Source: Polytrichum commune (lineage: Eukaryota > Streptophyta > Polytrichopsida > Polytrichales > Polytrichaceae). From it: a stretch of DNA of 64,000 nucleotides. Positions 36,069 to 47,553 of this stretch are shown in pieces. Each line of letters begins with the position of its first letter. The stretch's first letter is position 1. The position numbers and the translations under genes are program-made. The stretch spans positions 32,766,440-32,830,439 of the forward strand of contig OX485807.1 of assembly GCA_950295325.1 (NCBI GenBank), read 5' to 3'. The notes below the pieces were generated by a model. The model searched no databases, was not told the DNA's origin, and saw nothing but the letters and a program-made list of their open reading frames with translations.

Positions 36069-36517
36069 CAGTCCACCCTCTATAAATGTTACACCTATAA
36101 GTGTTAACCCTCTCTAAATGTTAACTTTCTTCTACTCCCCACATATTGCACACTATAAATGTTAAACGTGTTAACTGTTAACAAAATGGTACTCCCTTCT
36201 TTGTAAATTTGACTCTATAAATGTTAACGAATGAAATACAACCATAATATGGATGATAAAAACTACACATCTAGTTACATTCCTCTCTCTCTCACCCGTG
36301 ATTTGTAAACTTGATATTGAATAAAGTTTTGATTGGGTTTGCAATTTTATGAATGGTATTCTCTCACAAGGACTCTTCACAATTGCTTATATTTATAAAT
36401 GTTAAGATTTGTATATTTCTCAAAAAAGTAATTTTATAATTGTTAACTGTTAACACCTCTATAAATGTTAACTTTTGATCCACTCCCGAGGGTTACACAT
36501 TTATAGAGGGTAGACTG
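36069..36517. mobile_element. pogo/Tigger-like MITE, copy P1
   Basis: A 449-bp element with TA on both sides and ends CAGTCCACCCTCTATAAATG at the left and the inverted CAGTCTACCCTCTATAAATG at the right. CAGT-initial ends and TA duplication are typical of pogo/Tigger elements of the Tc1/mariner superfamily. The motif ATAAATGTTAAC recurs inside. No transposase. Confidence 0.85.
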
Positions 36518-37125
36518 TACTTCATACCTGTGTGACCTATAAACCCTCGCCTGTTTCTTCAGAAAAGGACCTCGTTCAACCTATGATATAGGCATCATGA
36601 TGGGTATAGACAGAACGGTCTCCAAAAACAATGCTTAAACAAAGCGAAAACTTGAAGTGCAAAACAGCGTTAATACACAGAGATTGCGAGACTTGTTCAC
36701 TATTCAAGTTTTCTGCATTGATTTGATTCCCCCAAGAATGAATCATCAATCAGCAAGCAGCCTTCGAATCAGGATCGGCTGGGCCAGTGGATTGTCCAAA
36801 GGGATTTTATAGTTTAAAACTCGGTTTGTCTGATGATGTCACGTGGGCATTTTTATTCGCTTCATGATCCCCTGTCACATGGGTGGTTAGCTACAGGAGC
36901 GTTACTTACTTGAACACAGTGTCTGTCCGGGCAGAAGTTTTGGGCATAATCGGTCGAGGTCTTAGATAGGGTTTCCAAGTCCGACCGGTTACATGTTGAT
37001 GGTCTTTCAATCGATTTTCTATTGAATGAATAAACCAACGTCGGGCAATCAGACGTGAATTTGAGTCTGTTGGCTGTACCATGTGTCAAGAATCTTGTTG
37101 GTGTAGGGTGAGATTTACTGGGATT
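36518..37125. other. No gene seen
   Basis: A short minus-strand frame at 36862-37089 shows no similarity. The stretch contains GACCGGTTACATG and related words that recur around 39.1 and 44.8 kb. Confidence 0.45.
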
Positions 37126-37208
37126 GGGCGAACCAACCTGTACACTGGTTCCTTGTTGGATTCCTAAACCCTTGCCTTCAAGGAACCATTGTACGGGTTG
37201 GTTCGCCC
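37126..37208. repeat. 83-bp hairpin (miniature inverted repeat)
   Basis: Arms of about 30 bp start GGGCGAACCAACC at the left and mirror at the right (GGTTGGTTCGCCC), separated by about 23 bp, with two to three mismatches. The size and mismatch pattern resemble either a very small MITE or a precursor-like hairpin. No clear target duplication. Confidence 0.7.
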
Positions 37209-37271
37209 TAGGCGGGTTTACTGCTTATGTTGTGTTGGGTGGGCTCTTGGCTTCTTACCTACCTAGCTAGT

Positions 37272-37385
37272 ATTTTCGGTCAAGTAGAGAGAAGATTTTA
37301 CAGTGGGAATCGAATTGCCAACCACTTCATTCGGAAATGGGTACCTCTCCACTATCACCCGGTACTTTAGGGTCATCTCGGACCT
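37272..37385 (-). mobile_element. SINE fragment, minus orientation
   Basis: The reverse complement aligns with the left half of the SINE at 54459. It starts GTCCGAGATGACCCTAAAGT, has ACCGGGTGATAGT in the promoter region, a decayed B box (GCAATTCGATTCCC), and then the TCTTCTCTCTACTTGAC block. The right half and poly(A) tail are absent. Confidence 0.75.
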
Positions 37386-37596
37386 ATCTTTATTGATTTG
37401 AGGTATATTCTCTACACTCCTCAAAAATAATCGGTAAATCCTCTGAAAGTCTTGAACTTCAACCAATTATTCCTCAAACTCAATTGCTTCCTCTGCAACT
37501 AGAGGTCAATTTCTCTCCGTCCATGCATTGGTTGACCACAATAAACCATTATGAACCCATGCAATGTTGTGGGAGATTTTTAAGCACAATTGGTTG

Positions 37597-37830
37597 ATAC
37601 CAGGGCCACACCGATAGGCCCAGCTAGAAACACCAACCCTACGTATTCTCTGGGAATACAGGGTTGGGATTTCATATGGTTGAAGCTGCTAGTTGCAGGC
37701 TACCCGCCTTCTTCTAGCCACTCTAGTAGCTCCAGCCATCTGAAATCCCAACCATGTATTCCCGGAGAATACGTAGGGCTGGTGTTTCTGTCTACTAGAG
37801 CTGTTGGGGTTTTTGGTGTGGCCCTGGTAT
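37597..37830. mobile_element. Foldback element of about 230 bp
   Basis: Outer arms read ATACCAGGGCCACACC and mirror at the right (GGTGTGGCCCTGGTAT). A second block, ACACCAACCCTACGTATTCT, pairs with AGAATACGTAGGGCTGGTGT. If the duplication is TA, the element starts CCAGGGCC. The whole can fold into a hairpin with a loop around 37690-37735. Confidence 0.75.
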
Positions 37831-38406
37831 GAGATCCTAGTGTTCCCTATTCCAGCCGGTTATGTGTTGACATCTTGCGGTTTTTCTTTATTGATTCGGA
37901 GCACACTCTAAACTCCGTAATATCATAATCGTGGCAACCAAAGTGCCCGTGATGTTAAGAAGTTATGTAACGTTACCATGGATGCGTGATAAAAGAGAAG
38001 TAGTGCAGCATGTGGCATCATGGAATAACATGAAGTCGACGTTACAATAATGTCAACAATCACAACGATGGTAATGTGATGCCCGTGAACGTGTGGTTTG
38101 AAATCTTTGGTGGTCTATTTTCGTGTCAAACCCATGATATACGGGAGGGAAACGTGACAACAAAGAGCAAGACTTAAATTGAGAACATCCATTCCCTAGG
38201 GTTTTGAGATATAAGAGAAGTGAGCAACGTTAAGGAAGCTAGGGTAAGTGACATTATCACCCCAACGACACTAAATACCATAAACACTACAACCTATACG
38301 TTTTGTTAAATTGGTTTATGGTTGTAAGAGGGTGGCTTAAACTCAAGGCCTCAACGGATCCCATGGGAAGTATGAGTTTAAGCCACCTAAGACCAGAACA
38401 CCACTT
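37831..38406. mobile_element. Family K-related segment with right terminus
   Basis: About 37905-38291 resembles the interior of the 43.7-44.75 kb family K element (CATCATGGAATAACATGAAG, TCCCTAGGGTTTTGAGATAT). It ends with GACACTAAATACCATAAACAC followed by TA, the inverted terminal motif. The left end was not located. Confidence 0.5.
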
Positions 38407-39070
38407 GGATGGTTGACTCTCATAACACTTGATTTTTGGTGCACCCTACCACCTATCACCCACCCAATCGTAGTGGGGGTATGTGGATGAACTGGACAAT
38501 TTCAACTAGTCATGTGAGAACTCTAGAAGATGATATCATGAACTTTAGAGTGTAGATCCTTGAAATTCCTCTAAAATGGTCGGTTATTTTCTAAGAAGCC
38601 TTGGACTTTAACCGTTCATTTCTAAAACTTGGATGGTTGACTTTCACAAACTTGATTTTTGGCACGCCCTACCACCCATCGCCCATCCAATCGTAGTCAG
38701 GGTATATGGATGAACTGGACATTTTTCCAAACTAATCATGTGGGAACCCCAAAGGCCGATTCCACGAAGTTTAGAGTGTAGATCCTCTAAATTCCTCTAA
38801 AACGGCCGGCTATTTTCCAAGGAGCCCTGGACTTTAACCGTTCATTTTTTAAACTTGTATGGTTGACTTTCATAACACTTGATTTTCGGCGCACCCTACC
38901 ACCTATCGTCCACCCAATCGTAATAAGGATATATGGATGAACGGAACATTCCCCAAACTAATCATCTAAGAACCCCATATGTTGATATTACAAAGTTTAG
39001 AGTGTAGATCCTCTAAACTCCTCTACCACGGCCAACTATTTCCCAAGAAGCCTTGACCTCTACGCGTAAC
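38407..39070. repeat. Satellite-like tandem repeat, three copies of about 225 bp
   Basis: Copies begin at about 38407, 38631 and 38857 with GGATGGTTGACT or GTATGGTTGACT, and share CACCCTACCACC, AATCGTA, GTGTAGATCCT and CTTTAACCGTTCATTT. The copies differ by perhaps a tenth of positions. No open frame runs through them. Confidence 0.9.
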
Positions 39071-39310
39071 CGGTTGGCCGCTTTGTTTCGCCAGGGTGGC
39101 ACTACACGATTGGCTCTGAGCACACAGGTTTGCAGACGATAACCTTGACATCCCAACCGGTTATGATCATCTAAATCGGTTATGGTGACAGGTGACCCAC
39201 TGTTTAGGTCACTTGCGCGGCTTAACAAAGCGGCCAACCGGTTATGTCCGGTAATCGTTTTATTGGAACCGGTTATCGGTGCAGAACCGGTTCCAATGAA
39301 ACGATTACCT
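39062..39310. repeat. Inverted repeats rich in AACCGGTT
   Basis: TAACCGGTTGGCCGCTTTGTT near 39066 is mirrored by AACAAAGCGGCCAACCGGTT near 39226. GGTAATCGTTT with GGAACCGGTTAT near 39251 is mirrored by ACCGGTTCCAATGAAACGAT near 39284. The palindrome AACCGGTT or a close relative appears about six times in 250 bp. Confidence 0.75.
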
Positions 39311-40085
39311 AATACATTCACTTCTGAAACTCCAGCGGTTCTTCTGCATTGCCCGCGTTCATTGAACCCATGAGATTCATCGCCTACTACTCTCACTTAT
39401 TCCATACTCAGCTCCTGCTCCTGCTCCTGCTCCTGCTGCTGCTCTCTCATACATACTTGAGCCGTGCAGCCAATGGCCCATCCATTCCAGCAACGAACCC
39501 AATCCACTTCTGCTGCTTCTGCTGCTTCTGCTGTGGCGTGGCCATACTTTGTTAACGTACGTGTGTGGGAATGTGCGCCATGAGAGGCTCCGATCCGCCA
39601 ATGAGTAGTCGGGTACGTTATCTCAATATCATAACTTATCATATGTATGGGAGTGCAGCAGGTGAGGTGGGGGGGGGGGGGGGGGGTTTACTTTATTGCT
39701 TGCTTGCTTGCTTGCTCCCTCCCTCCCTCACTCCATTCCATCTGACGAGATCATCCATGCCCTGCAATATCATGTAAGAAGGTCACAACTAAGTTAAGTT
39801 AAGTTAGCCAGCACCATGTTGCCATGGGATGGAAGGAAAATGGAAGCAGCAGGACCAGCGGCATGGGCTCAGCTCGTTTCCGATGACTGCTTACATGGGC
39901 GTTTCCGGGGTGGTTTGGTTTGCGTCGTGGGTCCACGAAGTTGTCTCCGTGTCAGAGGGCGTTTTTCCATGGTCTGGTTTCTTACAAATGCGCATTTTTT
40001 TTAAAGAGCTTCTGGGGTTTCACTAGGTGTGAATTGAACGTGGGTCACGAGGAGTGACCATGCACCAAAAAATGGGATGTGCTGG

Positions 40086-40118
<33 letters not shown>

Positions 40119-41114
40119 TGATGTGTGTTCAAAACGGGCAGGTTTGGGAGCTTTCTTCATGTTAGGCCTTCTCCTCCTTCGTTTCTCGTAATTATAGAAA
40201 CGTTTGGCAACCCTGGAAATAAAAATTATAATGGTATTTCTCTGCCATGGTCCCTGACATGTGCGGTGAGAGAACCTCTCTTGCCTCTCCCACTGCAAAA
40301 CCCTTCGGACCATGACGGTGGATAATGTAGGCATGAAAATAGGCGTTTTTGAGGACCACGAGTTCCATGGTCACTCGTACATTTTTTCTTTGATGTAAAC
40401 CGAAGTGGTCCGAGGACGAGTTCAACATCCAATCACATGTTTTAGAGGAGCAAGGGACAATTTCATGGTTCATGATGTAACACAACCCCTTGCTTTCATG
40501 AGGATAAAGTCCAAAAAACATGTTTAAAAAAATGAGTATTGTGGCCATAGTCAAGCAATGTGAAAAAATGAAATTGAGAGTCCATGTTGCCAAAAGGCTT
40601 ATGGGACTAAAAGCACATCAAGATGGTATTAAAAATAAAAATAAATAAAGGCTAGTTTCTTAAAGGAACGGAGTGTAGTGGTCTCTGTGAGATATGGTGA
40701 AAGTCTGTTTATTTGGAGATGCTTTTCTCTTTACAACCGTCTCTCGTATGATATGAAATGTGCAATTAGTGTGAGATGATTAGCAAATCCAAATCGTACT
40801 CGTAGCAATTTACCTCGTTATTGTTGAAGCTCATGTGCATATCTTCTTGTTTATTATCAAAGTGAAGAGACTCACACTCATTGAGTGGTCATGAAGGTCA
40901 TGCCCAATCATGTTGACTATTGAGCCTAAAATTTGACAAGCTCTTGGTCGAAACCCTAGTCTACCTTGTGGAAATCGCTTAGGAATTATTTGGACCAACC
41001 CAGTGGGATGTCAAAAATTCTTTGGTTTTTCATGAATTTCTATCTCTATAACTCTACTTCTACTTTGAGATCCCACTTTGAGCACAACCACTTTGTGGAG
41101 ACATTACACTTGCT
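39311..41114. other. No recognised gene; several microsatellites
   Basis: Holds a CTCCTG/CTGCTG run (about 39410-39440), an 18-base G run (39669-39686) followed by CTTGC and CCCT repeats, and a (GTT)n run (40084-40117). Base composition is richer in GC from 39.4 to 40.0 kb. Frames of 60-130 codons, including one at 39816-40004 with an ATG, match nothing I know. Confidence 0.45.
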
Positions 41115-41245
41115 CAAACCATATAAAGCTCGGAGAGTGCTCCCATTCTTCAATTTGAGGTTTGGATGAAAGTTTGTAAATTCCAAGCATCAAACTCCCC
41201 AAGATTGCAAGTTTGAGCTCTCAAATCAACTTGTAGTGTAACATA
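41115..41245. repeat. Stray unit of the phytochrome intron 1 repeat
   Basis: Contains TTCCAAGCATCAAACTCCCC, AAGATTGCAAGTTTGAGCTC and TCAAATCAACTTGTAGTGTAAC, corresponding closely to the units arrayed in 16.4-17.4 kb. So that intron array was built from a dispersed sequence. Confidence 0.7.
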
Positions 41246-42054
41246 GAAGTGTTCGATACCGCCACTGACTAGATTTAAAGCCCAATTTAAAATTCAAATT
41301 GGGAAACTAATTACTTTAAAAGATGCCAATGTTTTTTATTTTTGAAAAAATGACACAACATTAGACAACTTATATGATGGGTTTCCTTTTCTAAAAGGGG
41401 ATGTCTAGTAGATGGTCATGAATAAAGGCAAGGGCGTGTACATTGGCCTGATTAGCTGATGTAAGGTTGCACGTGGCATGCATACTAGTCGGCAATTAGG
41501 GTGACCCACAAATTTAATGAAGCCAATAGTTGTCAATGGTAGTTCGAAGCCCATATGATGGTTCACTCTTGCGAAGTGAGTAGTTCTCAAGTTGAATACT
41601 AGTTGTCTTGCATAGGTGGACTAACATAAGGGAGCATGATTCTCCCATTATCAAGTGTCGTATTATTGGGGTTAGATTGTACCTTAATTGTAGCTATATG
41701 TCACATTCCTATTTTACACAAGAATAATACAAGTATGAATGCATATGAGACACCAATATTGAGCACTTTCAAACTTTGTACATTACATAAAAGCTTTACA
41801 ACTTAAACACAATATTGTGATTGCTATGAGCTCAGACCACCTAACCATAGGAGAGACAGAAGATGATGCTCTCTCCTCCCTGAACTCTCTCTCATACCCA
41901 AAGGCATGCCTAGTCTCATCCATCTCTATCCAAAGTATCTAAGAGATGCTTTCATAAATCTCAAGTATTGCTAAATTTAGATTGAAGCCCTCTTATCTAT
42001 ATACATAGATCATTTCATCATATGTTTTTCCTTCTCTTTTGGCTCAATCATAAT
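41246..42054. other. No gene seen
   Basis: AT-rich DNA without recognisable structure. Confidence 0.5.
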
Positions 42055-42600
42055 CCCTCAACTAGAACTATCTAATTCCAACTTGATGCATTCATCCATC
42101 CGTCTAATTGGAATTGTCAACTTCATCCAATCATCCATACTTCTAGTTGGAACTATCTAATTCCAATTAGATCTATTCATTGAGAGTTGCCTAGCTCCAA
42201 TGAATAACATCCATCCGTTGGGAGTTGTTTAATTGGAATTTTCTAATTCCAACTTCATTCAATCATCCATTCTTCTTCAAGTTGGAATTGTCTAATTTCT
42301 AACTATATTCATTCACCCATTCTTCTAAGTTAGAACTATCTCATTCCAACTAGATCCATTCATTTAGAATTATCTAACTCCAATTCATATCTTTTTGGTT
42401 GGAGTTATCTAAGTCCAACACAAAGATCTTCCAAAAGGAGGTGTCTAACTCTCGAATGAAGCTGTCTAACTCCAATGCAAAGATCTTTGGTCAGGAGATG
42501 TCTAACTCCTGTGCACAATTCCTTCATGGGTTGTCTGACCCAATTCTTCCTTTTGGAGTTGCCCAACTCCAAACACCATCTGCTCACATGTTAAGTACGA
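42055..42600. repeat. Degenerate tandem repeat
   Basis: Irregular copies of TCTAATTCCAACT, ATTCATCCAT and GTTGGAATTGTC follow one another, changing towards the right into TCTAACTCC with AAGATCTT and AGGAG. Units appear to be 50-60 bp but have drifted. The Ser/Asn-rich frame at 42399 arises from this repetition. Confidence 0.65.
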
Positions 42601-42892
42601 AAAATTATGATTAATCTTTCTTTCTTGCATAATCTTACATTAACTCTTTTCATCCGGGTATATCACATTGCGAAACCTATGAAGCAAGTCACACTACCAA
42701 ACCACTTGTGACAATCCAAACCTATTTCGACCAATATAAACCTACCTCAATCGACCTCCCAAAATGGTGTCAAAATATTTCCACCCAAAACAAAAGCCGT
42801 CAGATCGTGCTCTCGTGAAAGTATCTTGTTTCTAGTAGTGTGAGGACTCCACACTTCGAAAATTACCTTAACTTAGTGCAAAAGAGGCGTTA

Positions 42893-43390
42893 GGGCCACT
42901 TCACACACGAGACTGAGAGCCCATGACCATTCCACTTCAAGCACTCTCATTGGTGGAAAAGGCGGAGCCGGTCCAACTTTGCTTCACACTACGCTTGAGG
43001 GACCAACGGAGTAAGTGAATGCAAGATGGATGTAAAGTCCACATGGATTCCTACACGGCATCAAATGGATCATCTTTCATGGTTTTTGGATTATTTTCAA
43101 AAACCATCTTTTAGAGGTAGGCCTAACGCAAAACTAGGAGATCATGGCGTTCTGAACGCTCACAACCGTTGGTTTCTTCTATTGTATCATATCTGAAGAT
43201 CCACATGAATAAAAATTCATTGAAATAGCATTTGGTTAAGAACCCGGTCACATATGATCTCACATTACACTTGAGAGCCCGTGACCACACTACATGATTT
43301 TGGAGGTGTCTTGTGACGGCCTTTGGACACTTTCTTTTGGGCTCTCACAATTTCATGGTCACGGCCCTTGGCTCGTGTGTGAAGTGGCCC
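42893..43390 (+). mobile_element. Tourist-like MITE, family A copy 5
   Basis: A 498-bp intact copy with exact TTA on both sides. Ends are GGGCCACTTCACACACGAGA and the full complement (GCTCGTGTGTGAAGTGGCCC). This is the best example for defining the family ends. Confidence 0.93.
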
Positions 43391-43696
43391 TTAACTTATA
43401 CAATGATGTTTCATTTCCGCATTTTGAAATGTGACCTACTGCAAACGCCATGACGCCAGTGTCAGGGACCATAGATCGGGAACTATTTCATGGCAGGAAA
43501 GATTGCTGGACATGCGATTTTTAGGCTATCATATACGCTTATCGCTTAAGTACTTGTCCTCTTTCTCACTACTAAAAGTTACAACGTTGACGGTCCTTGC
43601 ATTGGGTCCTCGAGTGACTCCGATTATCGCCCCCACTAAGTACTTATACAAAGTACCCATCACGTGGTCCACTAAATGGGGGTAACCGACCCGCTA
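43391..43696. other. No gene seen
   Basis: About 300 bp between two elements. A short frame at 43431-43685 has no recognisable product. Confidence 0.5.
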
Positions 43697-43829
43697 CATT
43701 GGTTATGGTGTTTAGTGTCACATGCGTAAGAGCGCCACTCACACTATTTTGAGGTGCGTGCTAGGTTACATAGATGATTAACAACTCCACCACAAGTGTC
43801 GTCTCATGACACTTGGCGTTCAAAATGAT

Positions 43830-44002
43830 AATCTTATTAATATCTTGGTACGAGTTCATTCTAAACTCTGTAGTATCACATCTGTCGCAACCAAAGTGTA
43901 CATGATATTATAGAATAATCTTACTAATATCTTGGTATGAGTACATTCTAAACTCTGTAGTATCACATCTGTCGCAACCAAAGTGTACATGATATTATAG
44001 AA
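43830..44002. repeat. 87-bp direct tandem duplication
   Basis: Two copies start at 43830 and 43917 (AATCTTATTAATATCTTGGT and AATCTTACTAATATCTTGGT), nearly identical through TGTACATGATATTATAGAAT. It lies within the family K element. The high identity suggests a recent slip. Confidence 0.93.
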
Positions 44003-44138
44003 TTAGTGTAGCATGTGACATTATGGAATAACACAAAGTGCAACATTTAAATGGTGTGGTGTGGTGTGATGTGGTCCACTCCACTTGGCCTTCCCGGGTG
44101 ATGTGGCATATGCATGCACCAACATTTAACAAGTGGCA

Positions 44139-44139
<1 letters not shown>

Positions 44140-44169
<30 letters not shown>

Positions 44170-44170
44170 A
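44140..44170. repeat. (AAG)n microsatellite
   Basis: Run of GAA/AAG triplets within the family K element. Confidence 0.9.
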
Positions 44171-44916
44171 CACTCCACATATTGACACGTGGCGCAATGT
44201 GAGGGTGTGGGTTGACTTCTTTGGTGGTTTGCATTAATGACAAAATTTGTGATGTAAGGGAGAGAAATGTGACGATAAGGAGTGAGATTTGAATTACAAA
44301 TATATGTTCCCTAGGGTTTCGGGATATAAGATAGTGAGTGACATTATGGAGGTTGATATTACAGAGTTTAAGGTGCATGTTCAATAGTGTTATGAGGTGC
44401 ATGCCTATGTTACACAACGGGTCTACAGGGTGTATACAAATGACACATATCATTGGTATGCTCAAAAATATCTTCCTCTTGCATATAAAATTATAAACAC
44501 ATAACACTTGCCATTAGTACGTTCAAAATATCTTCCCCTTGCATACTAAAACGCAAGGTTGCCATCTAAAAATATCCCAAGGTGCAATACTAAATGTCAA
44601 GATGTAGATATTTTCTTCACTCGAAGAAGTCACTACTGTTGATGAATGGAATCATACTGGCAATCACCGAGCATGCCACTTTGAGACCTCTATGCATCTA
44701 GTTTAAGCCCTTCGCAAACAATGTACGCGACACTAAATACCATGAACAGTGTAGTTCCAGACGAATTGGTCGAGTTTGTGAGAAATAACCGGTTGAAGTT
44801 CAAGACTTCAAGAAAATTGTCCATCAATTTAGAGGAACCTACAGAATACACCTCTGATTAATAATGGAAAATCCAAAGGATGTCAATATGTAACCGGTTG
44901 GACTTGGAAACACTAA

Positions 44917-45418
44917 GGGCCACTTCACACACGAGACTGAGAGCCCGTGACCATTACACTTCAAGCACTCTCATTGGTGGAAAAGGCAAAACTGGTCCAA
45001 GTTCCCTTCACACTACGCTTGAGAGACCAATGGAGTATGTGAATGCAACATGGGTGTAACGTCTACATGGATTCCTACATGGCATTGAATGGCTCATGTG
45101 TTCATGGTCACTTGGATTGTTTTCGAAAACCACCTCTTGGAGGTAAATCTAACACAAAACCTGGAGACCATGAACACTCCGAACGCTCACAACCGTTGGT
45201 TTATTTTTATTTTACCATGTGTGAGGACCTGCATGAATAGAAATTCATTGAAATAGCATTTGGTTGAGGGCCCGATCACATATGACTTCCCACTGCACTT
45301 GAGGGCCCGTGACCACACTACATGATGTTGGAGGTGTGTTGGGACGGCCTTTGGACACTTTCTTTTGGGCTCTCACAATTTCATGGTCACGGCTCTCGGC
45401 TTGTGTGTGAAGTGGCCC
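44917..45418 (+). mobile_element. Tourist-like MITE, family A copy 6
   Basis: A 502-bp copy with TAA on both sides (44914-44916 and 45419-45421) and ends GGGCCACTTCACACACGAGA and GCTTGTGTGTGAAGTGGCCC. Full interior present. Confidence 0.93.
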
Positions 45419-45878
45419 TAAGATCTTGACCGATCATGTGATCTGAAATTTATCAAGCCGTGCCTTCTATGTATGCACAGTACCTATACATAGTCCAATA
45501 TTTATTACAATGCAATGATTTTGCCTTCAATTTTATCCAGCCCCGGTCTGTGGCAGGAGCTTAAGTTAGAGCTTGCACGTGGGAACACAAGGCCGGCCCA
45601 TGCCAAGAGTTCCACAATGTGGTTCTTTGGATCCGGCCTCTCATGGGTTATGTATTGTGAATGTTGGATGGGTATACATAACATTATTGAGATGAGTGAC
45701 CAAGTTGGGTGGGGCCAACAATGTTTCATGTAAGGTGTTAGAATCATGCCTTATGGATGCTTGTCTAAACACATGCAACCTGATAAATTGCGAGTTATTT
45801 GGGTGAAGTGTTGTTTTTGAATATTATTAGAATGAAATGGTTGATAACAACTGAATAATGTTATGTATAAAGTATGTG
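45419..45878. other. No gene seen
   Basis: Overlapping short frames on both strands at 45505-45747 have no recognisable similarity. Confidence 0.5.
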
Positions 45879-46243
45879 GGTGTAATTCGGTTTTTTTTCT
45901 TCATGATTTTCAACTGCCGTTCATTACATATACACAATGAAACTTGTGTTGCATTAGCAAATTTGTAATGAAGCATCAATTAATAGATTGAAAATCGGAC
46001 CTTCCTTGATTTAGTTATGGGTATTGAAAGTGAATGTTTGTTGGGTTTTAAATGACTACGTAGATCCTCCCAATTGTGTTCACTGTTAAGTGTGGAGTAG
46101 TTGATTAAAATTTGAAGGCATAGTGGAATCTCTTTGAAACATGTGTTTTCATGGTGCTTGTTATGTGATCTTTGCTGAACCACACACCAAATTAAATATA
46201 GGGGCTTGATCAAGAAAAATAATTGATTAACACCCACACATGT
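45879..46243. mobile_element. Family N dispersed repeat, copy 1
   Basis: About 365 bp running from GTGGGTGTAATTCGG to TTGATTAACACCCAC, whose ends are roughly inverted. The interior (GACCTTCCTTGATTTAGTTATG, CCAATTGTGTTCACTGTTAA, GAATCTCTTTGAAACA) matches intron 3 of the epimerase gene at about 61402-61768 throughout. Confidence 0.6.
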
Positions 46244-47553
46244 TAGTTGAATGCATATGATCAACATTCAACATCAATGATGATATTGAAGACCCTACCC
46301 ATCCGTATTAGAATTGTAATACCAATCAAATATTGATATTTGTTGGATAACCGAAGGTGACAAAATCTTTGTATATCCAAGTTATTATTTGGATCAATAC
46401 CAGTTTGAACCATAATGATACTTTGGACAGTTACAACTAAGTTTGAAGATCCTTGCATAGTTTATAGACCCGACTGGTATAAAAAACAAAAAATATTCTC
46501 AAATACCCAGACTCTACTAATATAGCAATTGTAAACTCTCAATTTTAAATACCCGAATTGTATTAAAAAAAATGGTAATACAAGCCCAACAATGGTTACC
46601 ACTTAGAGCATTCAAGCACCTCACTCTGAGGTCAAGTCATCCTATTCAAGAGTGTCCCGAGGTTTTGAAACCTTAAGCACAATACTTAATGTAACATTCC
46701 TTGGCATACTTCATGTTAGCAAAGGAATTTCATCTTCATTGAACACTTGTGTGAAGGCCTCTCATGAATTTTGAGACGGTTGTTACACTAAATGTGGAAA
46801 TGAGGAACAATTGCTATTCTAGAAACACCGATTATGAAGGTTAGAAACCCAACCCGTTACGTACCCAACCCCCACCCACCAAAAAGTATAGCCAACGAGC
46901 ATGTTGAGGTGGTGTTGGTATGTATGCATGGTTGCCAATCCAACAACGATTTACCGGCGGTAGTCACTTCCGTGCTTGAATGGCACCATGGAAAATAATA
47001 GTTGGCCACCCAAGTGATGTGTAAATGGTAACCAACCATAACAAAATCCCACTTTGGCAAAGGAAATGAAAGGGCAATGATCACCAACCAACTTATCCAA
47101 TAACTTCAATGCACATGTTTTACTTGGGAAATCGTGCATGTGCATGCAACTGGTTGGGGAAAGTTTGGGAGTGGTCGGTTACTGGTGGAAATAAGCTTTT
47201 CTATGTCCCGTGGCCATAGGTTTAGGGGTGGAACGAACAAACACTTCATTCACGTCGGTCCCCTCCGGGGATCAAAGTTTCTTCTTCTGGAAATAAGCTT
47301 GCCACCCACCACAATAAAATGGTCCATGACTCCCAAACGACAGTGAACGCAACCCTTCCCGCAAAAAAATGGCATGGCGTTTCATCCCCAACAACTATCT
47401 GTTGCAATGTGTTGAAGTTGGTGACAACTAGTTGGAACTACAAACTGTCTTGGTAACCACATGGGTTGGTTTTAGTTGTTTCGATTGTTAGTCGGGGGGA
47501 AAAAAATCTCTTAGTTTGCATAGTGGGTTGGATTATAATGTGCATCTATTGTA
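46244..47553. other. No gene recognised
   Basis: Overlapping short frames at 46857-47346 do not match a known family. AAATAAGCTT with a nearby GTGG/CCAC pair occurs twice about 90 bp apart (47189 and 47290). No other structure. Confidence 0.45.

Larger units (their letters stand above)
43697..44751. mobile_element. Family K element, full length with both ends
   Basis: A 1055-bp unit flanked by TA. The left end is CATTGGTTATGGTGTTTAGT and the right end is the inverted ACTAAATACCATGAACAGTG. Subterminal sequence at 44640-44740 equals the left part of the 6.07 and 29.3 kb copies in reverse. The 170-codon minus frame inside (43995-44507) has no transposase motif, so the element is non-autonomous. 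TA flanks favour Tc1/mariner-type insertion. Confidence 0.75.

Noticed and set aside
39349-39642. Frames over the CTCCTG/CTGCTG run (Leu-rich and Gln/Glu-rich)
   Set aside because: Low-complexity translations of a microsatellite, with open frames on both strands.
40192-40593. 133-codon minus-strand frame
   Set aside because: No domain, no splice partners, and other frames are equally open in this stretch. Likely chance.
43995-44507. 170-codon minus-strand frame
   Set aside because: It lies inside the family K element, includes the (AAG)n run as a Phe tract, and shows no transposase or other motif.
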